NCBI GenBank assembly: GCA_947462425.1
Contig: CANHPI010000157.1
Coordinates: 1 to 6,600 of the forward strand
Origin: Bacteroidota bacterium
Lineage (GTDB): Bacteria > Bacteroidota > Bacteroidia > B-17B0 > B-17BO
DNA length: 6,600 nucleotides
Reading direction: 5' to 3'
Shown: positions 5,731 to 6,600 of the stretch, piece after piece
Layout: each line of letters starts with the position of its first letter
Position numbering within the stretch: position 1 is the stretch's first letter
Program-made: the position numbers and the translations under genes
The notes under the pieces: model-generated
Databases searched by the model: none
Seen by the model: the letters and a program-made list of their open reading frames with translations, nothing else
What the model was told of the DNA's origin: nothing

Positions 5731-6600
5731 TTAATTTGTAACAACAACCTTAATTGAACAAAAACGAGATTCATTAGAAACTTTAAGAAAATAAATACCT
5801 TGACTAAATGTTGAGGTATTTATTTCTAAACTATTATTTAAACTTCCTATATAAACAATTTCTCCAAGTGAATTAATCAACTGAATAGGTAAAATATCTT
5901 GACTAGAAGTTTGAATCTTAAAGGACTTGCTTGCAGGATTTGGGAATACATTTAACGTAAACAAATCTGATTGTATTTCTTTTACGCCTACTGAACAATT
6001 ATTTCTATTATAGGTGGGAACAGATGTTGGTGCAAATTCACCTATGCCATCCGGACAACGACCTATTGAAATATTAGCGCCTTGAGCACCAAAAGAAACA
6101 CTATCTAAGATAGTTGTATTGACCGATAGAATAATTTTTTCTCCTGAGTTGTTTAATAAAAAATTAGTGTGATTAATTACTTGCAAACTATCATCATCAG
6201 CCCAAACCATCAAAAATGAATTTGGGTTTATAGTTGTTCCATTTTTAAATTTCCATTTTTGAGGTAGTAAGGCATTATCCGATAAATAAACATCAGATAA
6301 ATCTAATAATGAATTGGTTGTGTTATATAATTCAATCCAATCTTCTCTATCCGAGTATTCATCTTTTTCCAAAAGCGTATTATAAGCCAAAAACTCATTG
6401 ATAACTAAACTTCCTAAAGTTGGAGTAGTAGCATTAACATTTACAGCGTGATATTCATGCTCGGCTCTTTGTGGCGAAAATAAACCTGCCGTATTATTTT
6501 CAGCATAAATATAATAATCTATTTTCCCTGATAGCATTGGCAAATCTGCTCCATAAATATTATCCGCAGCAGCTGCATCATTATGTAAACCATCATCATA
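5731..6600 (-). CDS. Lamin-tail-domain T9SS cargo protein (partial, N-terminus beyond the window)
   Basis: The frame is open to the window's right edge, giving 289 visible C-terminal residues. The methionine codon near 6537 and a TTG at 6543 are internal, because the preceding in-frame residues (YDDGLHNDAAAADNIYGADLP) continue a recognisable segment. First comes a beta-rich module with DYYIYAENNTAGLFSPQRAE. A lamin-tail domain follows at about 6004-6417, with LVINEFLAYN, DREDWIELYN, DLSDVYLSDN, FLMVWADDD, HTNFLLNNSGEKIIL and SIGRCPDG. Last is a T9SS type A sorting domain at about 5734-5961 (LNVFPNP, LINSLGEIVY, FSQGIYFLKV). In Bacteroidota such C-termini often follow a CotH-kinase-like or other extracellular region, but the missing part decides the function. 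It is secreted or surface-attached. It converges on the carbonic anhydrase gene with 7 bases between the stops. Confidence 0.9.
   Translation of the reverse strand, partial: YDDGLHNDAAAADNIYGADLPMLSGKIDYYIYAENNTAGLFSPQRAEHEYHAVNVNATTPTLGSLVINEFLAYNTLLEKDEYSDREDWIELYNTTNSLLDLSDVYLSDNALLPQKWKFKNGTTINPNSFLMVWADDDSLQVINHTNFLLNNSGEKIILSVNTTILDSVSFGAQGANISIGRCPDGIGEFAPTSVPTYNRNNCSVGVKEIQSDLFTLNVFPNPASKSFKIQTSSQDILPIQLINSLGEIVYIGSLNNSLEINTSTFSQGIYFLKVSNESRFCSIKVVVTN

Overview
The window is AT-rich DNA that looks like the chromosome of a member of the Bacteroidota, probably Flavobacteriia-like. The evidence is two secreted proteins with C-terminal 'PNP...G.Y' type IX secretion (T9SS) sorting domains, a DUF2490-type protein, a lipoprotein with a typical signal, a TAnnTTTG-type promoter, and start codons without clear Shine-Dalgarno sequences. 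No tRNA, rRNA, CRISPR array, transposase or phage gene is visible. The assignment rests on these traits, not on a database match.

Layout. Positions 1-179 are non-coding and hold two degenerate tandem copies of a 60-75 bp unit; the second copy carries a CCGATA/TATCGG palindrome. Positions 180-1838 (minus) encode a secreted protein of eight ~53-residue repeats, probably a beta-propeller, with a T9SS sorting domain. Positions 1950-3038 (minus) hold a tight two-gene unit: a small lipoprotein followed 3 bp later by a DUF2490-type outer-membrane-barrel-like protein. An AT-rich divergent intergenic region (3039-3170) follows. Positions 3171-5723 (plus) hold three co-directional genes: a small exported protein of unknown family, a SulP-family anion transporter and a beta-carbonic anhydrase. 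Positions 5731-6600 (minus) hold the 3' part of a lamin-tail-domain T9SS cargo protein that runs off the right edge.

How the genes work together. The SulP transporter and the carbonic anhydrase are 7 bp apart and almost certainly co-transcribed. By family knowledge this pairing (fused into one protein in some bacteria) suggests bicarbonate transport coupled to CO2/HCO3- interconversion. The small exported protein upstream is the least explained gene and may belong to the same unit. The minus-strand genes on either side are envelope or secreted proteins without an evident functional link to it.

Novelty. Nothing here is clearly a new system. The best leads are the small exported protein next to SulP-carbonic anhydrase, the shortened STAS-like tail of the transporter, and the palindrome-bearing repeat at 27-161.
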